Shown: positions 31,395 through 41,700, counted from the first letter of the stretch. The stretch is DNA of 64,000 nt from Phascolarctos cinereus (GCF_002099425.1 NW_018344004.1:1151501-1215500); one strand, 5' to 3'. Notes: generated from the letters alone by a model not told the origin. A program made the numbers and translations.

Positions 31395-31518
31395 ATATTA
31401 GTTTAAGAACTTTTAATGTTGAATCACAGGAACTGAGTTCAAATCCTTGCTTTGCCACTTACTACCTGTGTTATGTTAGATCAATTGCTTAACTGTGTTT
31501 CAGTATTCTCATTTATGA
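31395..31518 (+). mobile_element. MIR SINE, left part, split by a SINE
   Basis: CTGAGTTCAAATCCTTGCTT, GCCACTTACTACCTGTGTTA and GTTTCAGTATTCTCATTTAT. It continues at 31737-31765 as TTCTTATTTGTAAAATTATA, after the inserted SINE. Confidence 0.8.
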
Positions 31519-31736
31519 GGGAGCTAGATGACTCAGTGGATAGAGCACTGAGTTCAAATCTGGCCTCAGACATTTACTAGCTGAGTGCCTCCAGGCAAGT
31601 CACTTAACCTCTGTTTGTCTTATCTACTGGAGAAGGAAATGACAAACCACTCCAGTATCTTTGCCAAGAAAACCCTATGGACTGTATGGTCCATGAACTC
31701 ATAAAGAATCAGACATGAGTGAAAAATGACAATAAC
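31519..31736 (+). mobile_element. WSINE1/Mar1-type SINE inserted in a MIR
   Basis: GGGAGCTAGATGACTCAGTG, GATAGAGCACTGAGTTCAAA, TCTGGCCTCAGACATTTACT, CTGGAGAAGGAAATGACAAA, TCCAGTATCTTTGCCAAGAA and a variant tail with GGACTGTATGGTCCATGAAC. Flanks ATTCTCATTTATGA (31505-31518) and ATTCTTATTTGTAA (31737-31750) agree at 11 of 14 positions. Confidence 0.92.
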
Positions 31737-31794
31737 ATTCTTATTTGTAAAATTATAGAGTTGACTATTGAAAGGACATTTCATTGGCTTTGTA

Positions 31795-31985
31795 CTACTT
31801 AAATTCACATATATGATCTCCTTTGATGCTTGCAACAGCCTGACAGATTAGGTAGAAGGTAGCACAGAAACTGACATAGAAAAGGAATTTAATGAACGTT
31901 CATTGGTTTTGAATTTGAATTCCTATAACCATTTGATAGGTTAGGAAACTGTGATCTTGAGAAACTGTCACTCCTCAAAGTTAAT
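31795..31985 (-). mobile_element. MIR SINE, reverse
   Basis: GATCTCCTTTGATGCTTGCA, ACAGCCTGACAGATTAGGTA and GATAGGTTAGGAAACTGTGA match the reverse MIR core, with a small insert between. Confidence 0.65.
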
Positions 31986-31989
31986 AGAA

Positions 31990-33227
31990 TTCATTATTGA
32001 CACACTTGAGAGCTTTGTCTCCTAATTCCTATTCCAGTGAAGTACCCTACTATGCCACATCTTTTTAGTTATTTCCTAAATTAAACTGGTATATGAATAA
32101 CAAACTTCCCTGCTCTTTTAATTCCATGGGAGGAAGGCAGAATATTGGTGATGTTTGAACATATGCAGAGACCACTCTCTGAAAACAGCTGCCATTTTGA
32201 ATTAGGAAATCCATGGGAAAATTATTTTAATCTAGAGTAATTAGTATTTGTCATCATGTTTATTCATTCATTTATAACACAAAGGCCTTTAATTGGCTTT
32301 GCCTTTCAGAAATGTTACTCTGCCTCTTAGCTGGCAAATGAGCTTAATGCAGTTGTCTTCAAATGGTCAGGGATCCTGTGAGAATTCAATTCAATAAAGG
32401 CTTAATTAATAACTACCTCCCAGATGTAGAACACTTCAATGAATGTGGAGAAGAAATGCAATTTAAAGAAGACCCAGCTGCTGCCCCTGTGGAATCTACT
32501 GGGGAGTACAAAATACATACTCAAATAATGATAATACAAAACAATACATGATAAAGTGCAGTAAAGAAATATAATCAGAACATGGAGGTGAGTGGGGGGA
32601 ACAGTAACTAGTGAATCAAAACGGGCTCGCTATAGCACTGCTCCATAAAAATGAGAACACCTGAGGTGAGTTTTTAACATCTATGAGTATAAATGTTGCA
32701 CTGAGATTCACAATTTAGAATAATCCAGAAGCAAACTTCTACAAAGTAAATACAATTTTCTGTGGAATTCTTGAGCTTACAAATTGTCATTTCATGAAAA
32801 TGGATGGCAAAATGCACCACAGCAAATTGTATTCTTAGTTCCTGCAACTTGACTAGGGTCTTCTTAATTTCTCAAACTAATCCATAGGGAATCCATTTTG
32901 CTATCTGGAAATAAGAAAAAATATGTTGACTCAAAAAAGTAACATAAATGATTATGTTAGTTGGAGTTAAACAAAAATCCCCAAAAGTGTTAATTAAACT
33001 TTTACTACATGAAGAATATTGAGCTAGGTACTAGAAAAACAAAAATTAAAATGATACATTCCTTGCTGTACAGGTGAGTGGGTAGTGCTACATTGTACTG
33101 GGTTAGTTAATGGTTAGTGGAGTGGTGATATAGAATGTACACAGGCAAATGTAAGGAAGAGACTGACCATTTGGAGATCCACTGCTGGTAGCATGTGCAG
33201 GGAGCTCTGCTGTCAACCAGTGTTGGG
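31990..33227. other. Repeat-free stretch with a possible conserved element at 32150-32420
   Basis: No transposon signature. The segment 32150-32420 has balanced composition, TAATTAG and TTTAATTGGCTTTG-type homeobox-like sites and no simple repeats, which is how conserved non-coding elements often look. The 62-codon frame at 32363-32551 is not supported as an exon. Confidence 0.4.
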
Positions 33228-33332
33228 GATTGGTATAGCTAGGTAGAGCATTGGATAGACTGCTGGGCCTAGAGTCAGGAAGACTTGAGTTTAAACTCAG
33301 CCACAGAATTTGCTAGCTATGTGGTCCTGAGT
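33228..33332 (+). mobile_element. tRNA-headed SINE, 5' part only
   Basis: GGTATAGCTAGGTAGAGCAT, TGGATAGACTGCTGGGCCTA, GAGTCAGGAAGACTTGAGTT and GCTAGCTATGTGGTCCTGAG. The tail is missing. Confidence 0.85.
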
Positions 33333-33479
33333 CTGCTTTACGAAGTATGTGAAGATAAGCATGATGATGTGCAATGAAGTAGCCTTGCCTCCACTTCAGA
33401 GGATGCACAGGTACACCCTCTCAAGCAGTAATGGGTCAAAAGTAGATATTCAGATAAAATATCGGTGGAGGGAAAGACT

Positions 33480-33584
33480 ACTACTTTCATCTGAAAAGCA
33501 TATAGACACACTGTGAGATAGACTTGATATGACTTGGTAACTTGATTGGATGTTAAGGGTGGTGCTGAGAAAGAGGAAAATATC
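33480..33584 (-). mobile_element. L2 LINE, reverse, left part (continues at 36585)
   Basis: GATAGACTTGATATGACTTG, GTAACTTGATTGGATGTTAA and GGGTGGTGCTGAGA match the same L2 ORF2 C-terminal passage seen at 2660 and 5670. The expected next L2 sequence is found after the HAL1, at about 36585. Confidence 0.75.
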
Positions 33585-33594
33585 GGGGGCAGAG

Positions 33595-33606
33595 CCAAGA
33601 TGGCGG
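33595..33606 (+). promoter_or_regulatory. YY1-type site at the HAL1 5' end
   Basis: CCAAGATGGCGG lies at about +11 to +22 of the element. The core AAGATGGCGG is the YY1 binding consensus. In human L1 a YY1 site at the same offset directs accurate transcription start; a similar role here is inferred. Confidence 0.6.
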
Positions 33607-34400
33607 AGTAAAAGCAGTGACTTGCTTGAGCTTTTTTCCAAACCCCTCCAAATACCAGTAAAACATGGCTCTAAGCAAATTCTAAAGCAGCAGAACCCAC
33701 AAAAAGACACAGTGAAATGAATTTCCAGCCCAAGACAACCTGGATGAGTGACTAGAAAGGTCTGTCATGCAGGGCTGGGAGAGGAACACAATTCAGCATG
33801 AGTGTGCAGGCCACAGCAAACCTGGAGCAGGCCTCAGAGGACTGCATCACAGACAGCTATGGTGGTTTAAGGTCAGTAGAAAAAGTCTGTGTCTGCGGTG
33901 GTGAGAGAGAAGCAATGGGGTCGCAGCCCCAGTCCCAGCATGGCCCTGGGGTGGCGGCTGCCTCCAGAACTTCCTGCCCACTGACTGAGGGGGAATCCAG
34001 TGGTTGATCAGAGAGGGATTGTAGGGATCCCTTTGCTGGTGCTGAGGCAGGATTCTCTTGCTTTGTTTATGCTTGGATCTGGATCACAGTTCTGGGTGGC
34101 AGTCCTATGGTAAGAAGGAGCACTGGTGTGGTGGAGCTCGTAGTGGCTGTGGAGAGAGAGAATCCTCCTCATAGTGCCAAAACAGAAAAGAGTGCTTGTG
34201 GTCACTCACAGGCCAGGAAAGAAGTAAACACCTCACCCTTGATCATAGCACCTTGGAAGAACTGAAAATTTACAGGTCCCTAGAAATATCTCTGAAAACA
34301 GCTGCACAAAACCCCAAAGCTTGGGACACTACATTCTCCACACTGGAAGCAGATCTCTACCTTAACAAAGAGTTAATAACTCAAGTAATTGGCTGGGATC

Positions 34401-35064
34401 ATGAGTGAAATGCACCAAAAAAAATCAGACCATGGAATCTTTCTTTGGTAACAAAAATGATCAAAACATACAACCAGAAGAAGAAAACAAAGTCAAAGCT
34501 CCTACATCCAAAGCCTCCAAGAAAAATATGAACCAGTCTCAGGCCATGGAAGAGCTCAAAAAGGATTTAGAGAAGCAGGTAAGAGAAGTAGAGGAAAAAC
34601 TGGGAAGAGAAATGAGAGTGGTGCAAGAAAATCATGGAAAACAAGTCAACAGCTTGCTAAAGGAGACCCCAAAAATTGCTGAAGAAAATAATACCTTAAA
34701 AAATAGCCTAACCCAAATGGCAAAAGAGTTCCAAAAAGCCAATGAGGAGAAGAATGCCCTAAAAAGCAAAATTGGCCAAATGGAAAAGGAAGTCCAAAAG
34801 TTCACTGAAGAAAATACTTTCTTAAAAATTAGAATGGAGAAATTGGAATCTAGTGACAATTTGAGAAATCAAGACACTGTAAAACAAATCCAAAAGAATG
34901 AAAAAATAGAAAACAATGTAAAATATCTCATTGGAAAAACAACTGACCTGGAAAATAGATGCAGGAGAGACAATTTACAGATTATTGGACTATCTGAAAG
35001 CCATGATAAAAAAAAAGAGCCTAGATGTTATCTTTCAAGAAATTATCAAGGAAAACTGCCCTGA
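34401..35064 (+). pseudogene. HAL1 ORF1 (RNA-binding chaperone-like protein), decayed
   Basis: L1-type ORF1 proteins bind element RNA and act as nucleic-acid chaperones. The 219-codon open frame (34405-35064; first in-frame ATG 34432, MESFFGNKND) shows a long coiled coil at about residues 40-160 with heptads such as EELKKDLEKQVREVEEKLG. The start of the RRM domain follows at about residue 187 (RRDNLQIIGLSES). The likely ancestral ATG at 34401 is in another frame, separated by an A8 run. A second frame change near the A-run at 35010 ends the RRM, and stops follow in the ancestral frame. The C-terminal piece EIEDFQAFLRKRPELNRKFD survives in another frame at 35385-35567. No longer coding. Confidence 0.85.
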
Positions 35065-35614
35065 TATTTTAGAAGCAGAGTGCAAAATAGAAATGGAAAG
35101 AATGCACTGATCACCTCCTGAAAGAGATCCCCTAAGCAAAACTCCTGGCAATATTGTAGCCAAATTCCAGAGCTCCCAGGTCAAGGAGAAAATATTGTAA
35201 GCAGCCAGAAAGAAACAAGTCAAGTATTGTGGAAACACAATCAGGATAACACAAGATTTAGCAGCTTCTACATTAAGGGACCAGAGGGCATGGAATATAA
35301 TATTCTGGAAGGCAAAGGAAATAATATTACAACCAAGAATCACCTACCCAGGAAAACTGAGCATAATCCTTCAGGGAAAAAAAATTGATATTCAGTGAAA
35401 TAGAGGATTTTCAAGCATTCTTGAGGAAAAGACCAGAGCTGAATAGAAAATTTGACTTTCAGATACAAGACTCAAGAGAAATATCAAGAAGTACGCAGGA
35501 AAGAGAAATTATAAGAAACTTGTTAATGTTGAACTCTGCATGGAAAGATGATATTTGTAACTCATGAATCCTTTGTCAGTATTAGAGTAGTTGGAGGGAA
35601 AAATTATATGTATG

Positions 35615-35615
<1 letters not shown>

Positions 35616-35674
<59 letters not shown>
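35616..35674 (+). repeat. GATA microsatellite in the HAL1 3' region
   Basis: About 14 perfect GATA units. The Ser/Ile/Tyr/Leu reverse frame crossing it is an artefact. Confidence 0.98.
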
Positions 35675-35675
<1 letters not shown>

Positions 35676-35921
35676 GGCACAGGGTGAGTTGAAGATGAAG
35701 GAGTGATATCTGGAGAATAAAATCAAGGGATAAGAGAGGATTATGTGGAGAGAAGGAGAAAGGGAGAGGTAGAATGGGGTAAATTATCTCACATAAAACA
35801 GACAAGAAAAGACTTTTACAATGGAGGGAAAATGGGGGAAGGTGAGAGGGAATGAGTGAATCTTATTCTTATCGGATTTGACTTAAGGAGAGACTAACAT
35901 GCACACTCAATTGGGTATAGA

Positions 35922-36486
35922 AATCTATCTTACCCTACAGGAAAATAAGGGGGGAAGGGGACAACAGAGCAGGAGGTTAATAGAGGAGAGGGCAGATTGG
36001 GCGAGGGGGCAATCAGAAGCAAACACTTCTGAGGAGGGACAGGGTCAAAAGAGAGGATAGAATAAATGGGAGGCAGGATAATATTAAGGGAAATGTACTT
36101 AGTTTTTCACAACATGACTACTATGGAAGTGTTTTGCATGACTATACATGTATAACCTGTATTGAGTTGCTTGCCTTCTTAATGAGGGTGGGTGGTGAGG
36201 GAGGAAGGGAGAAAATCTGGAACCCAAAGTTTTAAAAACAAAAGTTAAAAAGAATTGTTTTTTCCACACACAACTGGGAAATAAGGAAATGGGGTATAGA
36301 AATCTATCCTACCCTACAGGAAAAATTGAAGGGGAAAGGGATAAGAGAAAGGGGGGAGAGATAGAAGGGAGGGCAGATTAGGAGATGGGGTATTCAGAAT
36401 GCATGCTATCTTGGGGTGGGGGAGGGACAAGATAGGGAGAAAATTTGGAACTCAAAATCTTGTAGAAGTGAATGTTGAAAACTAAA
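35922..36486 (+). repeat. Partial tandem duplication in the HAL1 3' region
   Basis: A unit starting ATTGGGTATAGAAATCTATC at about 35911-35925 recurs at about 36290 as AATGGGGTATAGAAATCTAT. Both continue with CCTACAGGAAAA, GAGGGCAGATT and a GGGAGAAAAT end. The second copy lacks the middle (the CACAACATGACTACTATGGA and CATGTATAACCTG boxes). Confidence 0.75.
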
Positions 36487-36574
36487 AATAAATAAACTAA
36501 ATAAATCAAACAAATAAATAAATAAATAAGCAGAAAATAAATAAATACATAAATGAATAAATGAATAAATAAAA
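36487..36574 (+). repeat. AATA tail of the HAL1
   Basis: AATAAATA and AAATGAATA units following the element's final AAAACTAAAAATAAAT. This is its A-rich 3' tail, expanded into a simple repeat. Confidence 0.9.
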
Positions 36575-36584
36575 GATGAAAATC

Positions 36585-37260
36585 AAAGATGATGTCAAGA
36601 TTTTGTACCTGAGTAACTGGGGGAATGGTGTTAGATGCCAACAACAACAAAAAGAAGTTTTGAGGAGAAATGGGCTTAGCAGAGAAGATGGTGAGTTCAT
36701 TTTTGGACATTTTGAATTTGAGGTATGGCAAGTAGAGATATGCATGAGGTATTTGAGGATATTAGAGAGGAGTTCAGTGAGATAGGACATAGAAGTTGTC
36801 TACATAAAAGGGTACATAAAAGAGAAAATTAAATCCTTTTCAGCTGCTGAGATTACAAAGGAGGAGGAGGTAGAGAGCTCAAAGGACTCAGGACAAAGGT
36901 GAACCAAACAAGTAGATTAAGAAGGAGCTGTTAGATTAATAGGAGAACCAAGGGAAAGTAGTATCATGGAAGTTAAGGGATGGGAGTATCTAGGAGGCTG
37001 GTAAGATCAATAGCATTAAAATGTGGAGAAAGGTCAAGGAAGATTAAAAGTAATAAAAGGCTACTGACTTTAGAATTAAGGGATCATTGGCAACTTTTGA
37101 GAGAAACAGTTCAGTGAAATGGTGAGAATAGAAGTCAGTTTGAGAAATGAGGAGGAAGAGGAAGTGGAGACAGAGAAGACTACCCTTTTAGGTGTTCGGC
37201 AATGATAGGCAGGAGATCTACATATAAGATAAGATGAAAGATTGAATGGATGGTATTTAA
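36585..37260 (-). mobile_element. L2 LINE, reverse, right part
   Basis: GATGTCAAGATTTTGTACCT, GAGTAACTGGGGGAATGG, TTGGACATTTTGAATTTGAG, TAATAGGAGAACCAAGGGAA, AGTATCATGGAAGTTAAGGG and ATTAAAATGTGGAGAAAGGT follow the reverse L2 order. They continue exactly from 33584, so HAL1 inserted into this L2. No open frame remains. Confidence 0.8.
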
Positions 37261-37564
37261 AGGTAAGGAAGACACCCTGATTTAATTAATTAATTTATTA
37301 ATGGATTCATTTGATATTTTCTATAGTCTTTGTAGTGACCTCTAGTTCATTTTTCCCTATAGTTCAAAGATCTCTTTGGAACTCTACAATGTTGTTGATC
37401 TTTCTGAAAAATCTTATTTTTTGCCTTTTCTACTTGACATGTTTGTGATCATCTTTCTGGTTATTAGTAGGAGGCATATTCTGTGAAAAAGAAAAACAAT
37501 TTTTTTAGCTGTCAGATACTGATATCCACATGAGTAGAGACCATCTGTCATTCATCTATCAGTA
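37261..37564. other. Unclassified AT-rich sequence
   Basis: Nothing supported. Confidence 0.35.
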
Positions 37565-37730
37565 AGAGAAGCAGCATAGTAGAGGGGGAGAATTGCTAAA
37601 TCTGGGTTTAAGTTAGATCCTGATAATGATTAGATGTGAGACCGTGGGTAATTCAAGTCTTCCTGAACCTAAACTTCAAAATGGACATAATACTTCAGTA
37701 ATCTGCTTCACAGAGTTTGAGGAAAGCGCT
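37565..37730 (+). mobile_element. MIR SINE
   Basis: AGAAGCAGCATAGTAGAGGG, GAATTGCTAAATCTGGGTTT, GATTAGATGTGAGACCGTGG, GTAATCTGCTTCACAGAG. Old; its end is cut by the next SINE. Confidence 0.7.
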
Positions 37731-37733
37731 TTT

Positions 37734-37995
37734 TGTTGTTTTCAGTCATGTCTGACTCTTCATGACCCCCTTTGGGATTTTATTAGCAAAGATGCAGGAA
37801 GGGTTTGCTATTTCCTTCTCCAGCTCATTTTACAGATGAGGAAACTGAGACAAACAGGTAAGTGACTTACCCAGGGTCACACAGCTAGTAAGTGTCCAAG
37901 ACTGATTTGAACTCACAAAGATGAGTCTTCCTGACTCTAGGCCCAGCAGTATCCTCTGTATTACCTAGCTACCAATTGAGCCACCTAGCAGTCCA
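37734..37995 (-). mobile_element. WSINE1/Mar1-type SINE, reverse, full length
   Basis: Tail TTGTTGTTTTCAGTCATGTC, then TGACTCTTCATGACCCCC, TATTAGCAAAGATGCAGGAA, CTCCAGCTCATTTTACAGAT, GAGGAAACTGAGACAAACAG, CCCAGGGTCACACAGCTAGT, CTTCCTGACTCTAGGCCCAG and the head to GAGCCACCTAGCAG. Confidence 0.95.
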
Positions 37996-38044
37996 GGAGA
38001 ACATTTTGTTAACTCTAAATTGCCATTGAAGTATTTTGTTAATT

Positions 38045-38215
38045 TGCAGGGTTTAGAGCTAGAAGGGACATTAGAGACCATCTAGTATAACTCCTTTATT
38101 TTTTTTTTCAGATGAAGAGACTGAGGCCTAGAAAGAGAGAGAGAATTCCTTGAAAGAATTCAGCCTCAGGTCCTAAAGCCCTAAACCTGAATTCTTTGTT
38201 CTTTCCAAAGCACTA
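38045..38215 (-). mobile_element. MIR/THER1-type SINE, reverse
   Basis: AGAGCTAGAAGGGACATTAG, AGACCATCTAGTATAACTCC, a T-run, CAGATGAAGAGACTGAGGCC and CAGCCTCAGGTCCTAAAGCC. Confidence 0.75.
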
Positions 38216-39374
38216 CCAATCCTTGCATTCTCTCAGTACAAGTGGTCAATGAATCACTGTTGAATTGAATTAAATTGAATTTGGAAATCAAGATGACCAT
38301 GGAACAATCTGGGACTGAGTCAATGGTGGTGCCCATCATTTTTATCATTTATTTCCCAAATTCTCTAAATTGACTGAAATTGTGTTTCTCTTTGCAAATA
38401 AACTGAAGTTAAGGTTTCAAACAATCATTTTGGACCTGTCTCAAACACTAAATGTAATTAGTTTGAGTTAACATTTTGTGGGCTCTTTGTATACAAAATC
38501 AGTATTACTACCTCTCTTTTAAATGTTGGCTTCACCAACACAGAGGCCCAGAGGATGTCAGTGCAGCTGTTTCATGAAAAAAAGAAAAACAATACTAGAG
38601 AAGAATAGCCAAGTCAAAGAACTGTGAGATTTAAGGGAAAAGCAGTGTTCCTTAGCCAAGGGTGGGACAAGCAGGGAGCCCAAAAGAGAGCAAAGGCCAG
38701 AATAAAACTGATGCAACTAAGTGCTTTCCTAGCTGGCTTTTATGAACCTATCAGGCTGAAAAAATAAAAATAAAAACACCCCTACATTTCCATTAGTTCA
38801 CACTCCTTTGATTGGAAGCTAGACAGAATGGTGGGGTTAGTTTGGTCATTAAGAATCCCAGCTAGATCCAGCCATATTTTTTACCTCTCCCACTGCTCGT
38901 TTGGCCTAATACAAGAAAGGTCTGAGTCCAGCTGTGGGAACACCAGCTGCTCCTGACTATAGTGATCACATATTACAGATTTCTTGGGATAGCCCCAATT
39001 TCAGGAAAGCATACTTCTAACAAGGTTTTAAACCAGATTTGTAAAAGGATTATCTTTTGTTAGAAAATGTGCCTCAAATAAAGATTTTGAAAATGGGATC
39101 ATCGCTTCGCTGGTCTGAGAACCACTTGTGTTCCTGGTGTCCAATTTGTTTTTCTTTGAGAAAGAAGAGAGGCCATAATGGATATAGAGAAGGTGGGTGT
39201 CATGCGACATGCAGCCACTTTTCCATGGCCCCACACTTATACAATTCTTTCTTTTTTAATCTTAAAGATTCTTCTTTAAGATTCTATAAAAGAATCATCC
39301 CACCTTCCAGCTAAACAGCCCAATTGAGTTGGTCATAAGTTTGTCATTAGGGTTCCATTCTAATTGGTAGGAAG
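38216..39374. other. Unclassified sequence
   Basis: About 1.2 kb. A short ATTGAATT repeat (38260-38280) and A-rich runs (38575-38595, 38758-38775) are present. The 85-codon forward frame at 39057-39314 is unsupported. It could contain an old LTR, but I see no ends. Confidence 0.4.
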
Positions 39375-39615
39375 AAAGCATGATGAGGTGAAATGAATCC
39401 TGGGAATGAATCAGGAAACTTGTGTTTTAGTTCTAGGTCTGCAATTTATTAACTATGTCACCTTAGACATTTCACTTAACCTATCACCATCAATTTCTTT
39501 ATGTGTAAAATAGGGATAATATTATTTGTACCACATATCATATCATAGTATTATTGTGAGGATCAAATGAGATGGTGTATATATGCTGCCATGTAAATGT
39601 GAGCTGTTTTTCTAA
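39375..39615 (+). mobile_element. THER1/MIR SINE
   Basis: CTTGTGTTTTAGTTCTAGGT, TCACCTTAGACATTTCACTT, TTCTTTATGTGTAAAATAGG, GATAATATTATTTGTACCAC, TATTATTGTGAGGATCAAAT and a final CCATGTAAATGTGAGCTG. Confidence 0.85.
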
Positions 39616-39779
39616 GATGGAAAATCTGTAAATAAAACTTTTTCTATCAATCATAAATAAGGCTACAATCCCATATGCTAATAAAGGGAGAGTTTTTTAT
39701 TACCAAATTCTCAAATACAAATGGAGTTTATCTCAAAGCAGGTATGCTAGTATAATTACATGATGTGTTTAGGACTTAG

Positions 39780-39870
39780 AATAATCAAATTATAGAATCA
39801 TGAAGCTATAAGGTATTTTATAGATCAGAGTTAATTTTATAGATGTGGAAATAGGAAACTTTGAACTACA
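39780..39870 (-). mobile_element. MIR-like fragment, reverse
   Basis: TATAGAATCATGAAGCTATA, TTTATAGATCAGAG and TTTATAGATGTGGAAATAGG resemble the reverse MIR/THER1 core. Short and weak. Confidence 0.4.
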
Positions 39871-40471
39871 TCACATCGGTCTTGTTGAGTTTAATCATAA
39901 AAAAGAAACCTTTATATCTTCGAGTTTCCTTAGTGCAGATCTATAAGGACTCTTTCCAGTGAAGTATGCTTTCTTGACTGTTTTTACCAAATTATAAATT
40001 TTTATGGTTCTACAGTTAACACTTTCCCTTTGACTCAGAAAAGAAATAAAGAAAATGTGTATTGGTTTGTTTCCACTTAATAGCAAAAACAATAGTACAT
40101 CAGGGTTGTTTAAGGAAATTTAAATTCCCCAACATCCTCTTCTTGTTCTGCATTTTTCAAAAGCAATTTCTTTTGTCTGACCATGGGAGAAATTTCACTG
40201 TCCTTTGACTAGACTAAATTGAAGGAGTCTTCCATCTGCAGACATAGAAATGTTTTTCATGCAGCATATTTCTAGCAAAATCCTACTCTTTGTAGTATGT
40301 AGGTGATCCTAAGTTCTTCAAGGCCACTCTAGCAGAGCACAGCCTAGAAATAAATACTTCCCATATGGGCCTGACCCACAACTTTCATGGCAGTCATATA
40401 AGGCTGCTCTGGATAATTTTGGGAATGCTCATTATCAGAGGATTGGCCATGAGGTAATATACTTTGCAGGT
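39871..40471. other. Unclassified sequence
   Basis: Nothing supported; the 65-codon reverse frame at 39895-40092 lacks motifs. Confidence 0.35.
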
Positions 40472-40687
40472 CAGTGGTGTCAAACTCAAATTGAAACAGA
40501 GGACATTCAACTATACATAAGGATCTCTGTGGGCCACATATTGACTTAGAAAACTACATATTGATATTAATTTTCTTTTATTGCATTTTTGTTTATTTTG
40601 CTAAATATTTCCCAATTACATTTTTGTCTGGTTTGGACTGCACTTGGGAGTGTTGTGGGCCTGGTGGCAACACACTTGATACTTCTG
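40472..40687 (+). mobile_element. Non-autonomous hAT-like DNA element, family A
   Basis: 216 bp with inverted ends CAGTGGTGTCAAACTC and the complement of ACACTTGATACTTCTG. Flanks TTGCAGGT (40464-40471) and TTGTAGGC (40688-40695) form an 8-bp duplication with two changes, as expected for hAT transposition. Internal boxes CATACATAAGGATCTCTGTG, CATATTGACTTAGAAAACTA and TATTTCCCAATTACATTTTT are shared with 27996 and 55764. No coding capacity. Confidence 0.88.
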
Positions 40688-41234
40688 TTGTAGGCTATAC
40701 CTATTTATGAAAACTGTCCAAAAAAAAAATTTGAAAAAGATGGTGATAAGTGTATGTAGGAATACTACCACATTAATACAATCAGACGTGCTTGACGGGT
40801 CAAAGTACTTACATCCTACCAAATTTACTGATAATCATCTTCTAAAATATGTAATAATATCAAGATATCTCCTGAAAGGAATAAAACCAAACATGCTAAA
40901 TTCCTATATTTAGAAAAATGGGCAAACTTTTATATAGTAAAGGAAACCTTTTCTTTTGTTCACATGTCCATTTATACTAATACAGAGAAACAGATTTCTT
41001 TGTCATCAGAATTCAAGCTATACAGAGAAGCTCTTTACCAGAAGATTGGATTCCAGGTGATCTTTTTTTTTTCAGCCATAAGAAGTCACAAAGACCAAAG
41101 AATGGAATGGAATGGAATGTGACATATTCTACTAAAGCCTTCTGGAACCCTGAGCTGCATGATTGGACAGAGCACCCATCCTGATGGAATCACTGATCCC
41201 TGATGTACTGTGGGGTATTGGGAAATTGGGCTAT
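40688..41234. other. Unclassified sequence
   Basis: A short GGAAT run lies at about 41102-41118. Nothing else supported. Confidence 0.35.
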
Positions 41235-41390
41235 TTGGTGTTACAAGGACTTGGGGTCAGAACTAGATTCTGTTGTTACTTTAGTCTATGACCTTGTGCA
41301 AGTCACTTAACATTTCTAGGTCTTCCATTTCTTCCTCTGTGACAGAAGAGATTGACTTAGATGCCTTTTAAAATCCTTTCTGGTTCTACA
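41235..41390 (+). mobile_element. MIR SINE
   Basis: CAAGGACTTGGGGTCAGAAC, CTATGACCTTGTGCAAGTCA, CTTAACATTTCTAGGTCTTC, CTGTGACAGAAGAGATTGAC, TTAAAATCCTTTCTGGTTCT. Confidence 0.85.
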
Positions 41391-41700
41391 CCTGTTACGT
41401 GTAAGCCCTGTACAGAACTTCAGTCACTGAAACAATTAGAAAACAAAGATCAGACCTTTTAATTTTTACAATATGAAAAGCACTGTTGGGTCATGCAAAG
41501 CAGACAATATCATCTTCAAATATTAAGGACAACCATATATTCACTGAAATAGAATAGCACAGAAAGAATTTGTCATGTATTATGCAATTTTATGGAGGAA
41601 TAACAGTAACTTCTTCATAGGAACCCTGATTCTGTGGTCTTCAGACTGAAAAGAGTGAATGGTCATGGTTATATAACAGAATTACTGATTCTATTAAAGC

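Larger units (their letters stand above)
33585..36486 (+). mobile_element. HAL1 (half-L1) retroelement, near full length
   Basis: Opens GGGGGCAGAGCCAAGATGGC, the 5' end of marsupial L1/HAL1. In order it has an 816-bp 5' untranslated region, an ORF1 (start about 34401) and its C-terminal remains to about 35520. A long purine-rich 3' untranslated region follows directly, holding a GATA array, a CATGACTATACATGTATAAC box and a GGAACCCAAAGTTTTAAAAA end. There is no endonuclease or reverse-transcriptase region anywhere inside; that ORF1-only plan defines HAL1. Flanks AAAGAGGAAAATATC (33570-33584) and AAAGATGAAAATC (36572-36584) look like a worn duplication. Confidence 0.9.

Noticed and set aside
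35616-35674. GATA array and the AATA array at 36487-36574 as CRISPR-like repeats
   Set aside because: Perfect short tandem units without spacers in a eukaryotic retroelement; ordinary microsatellites.
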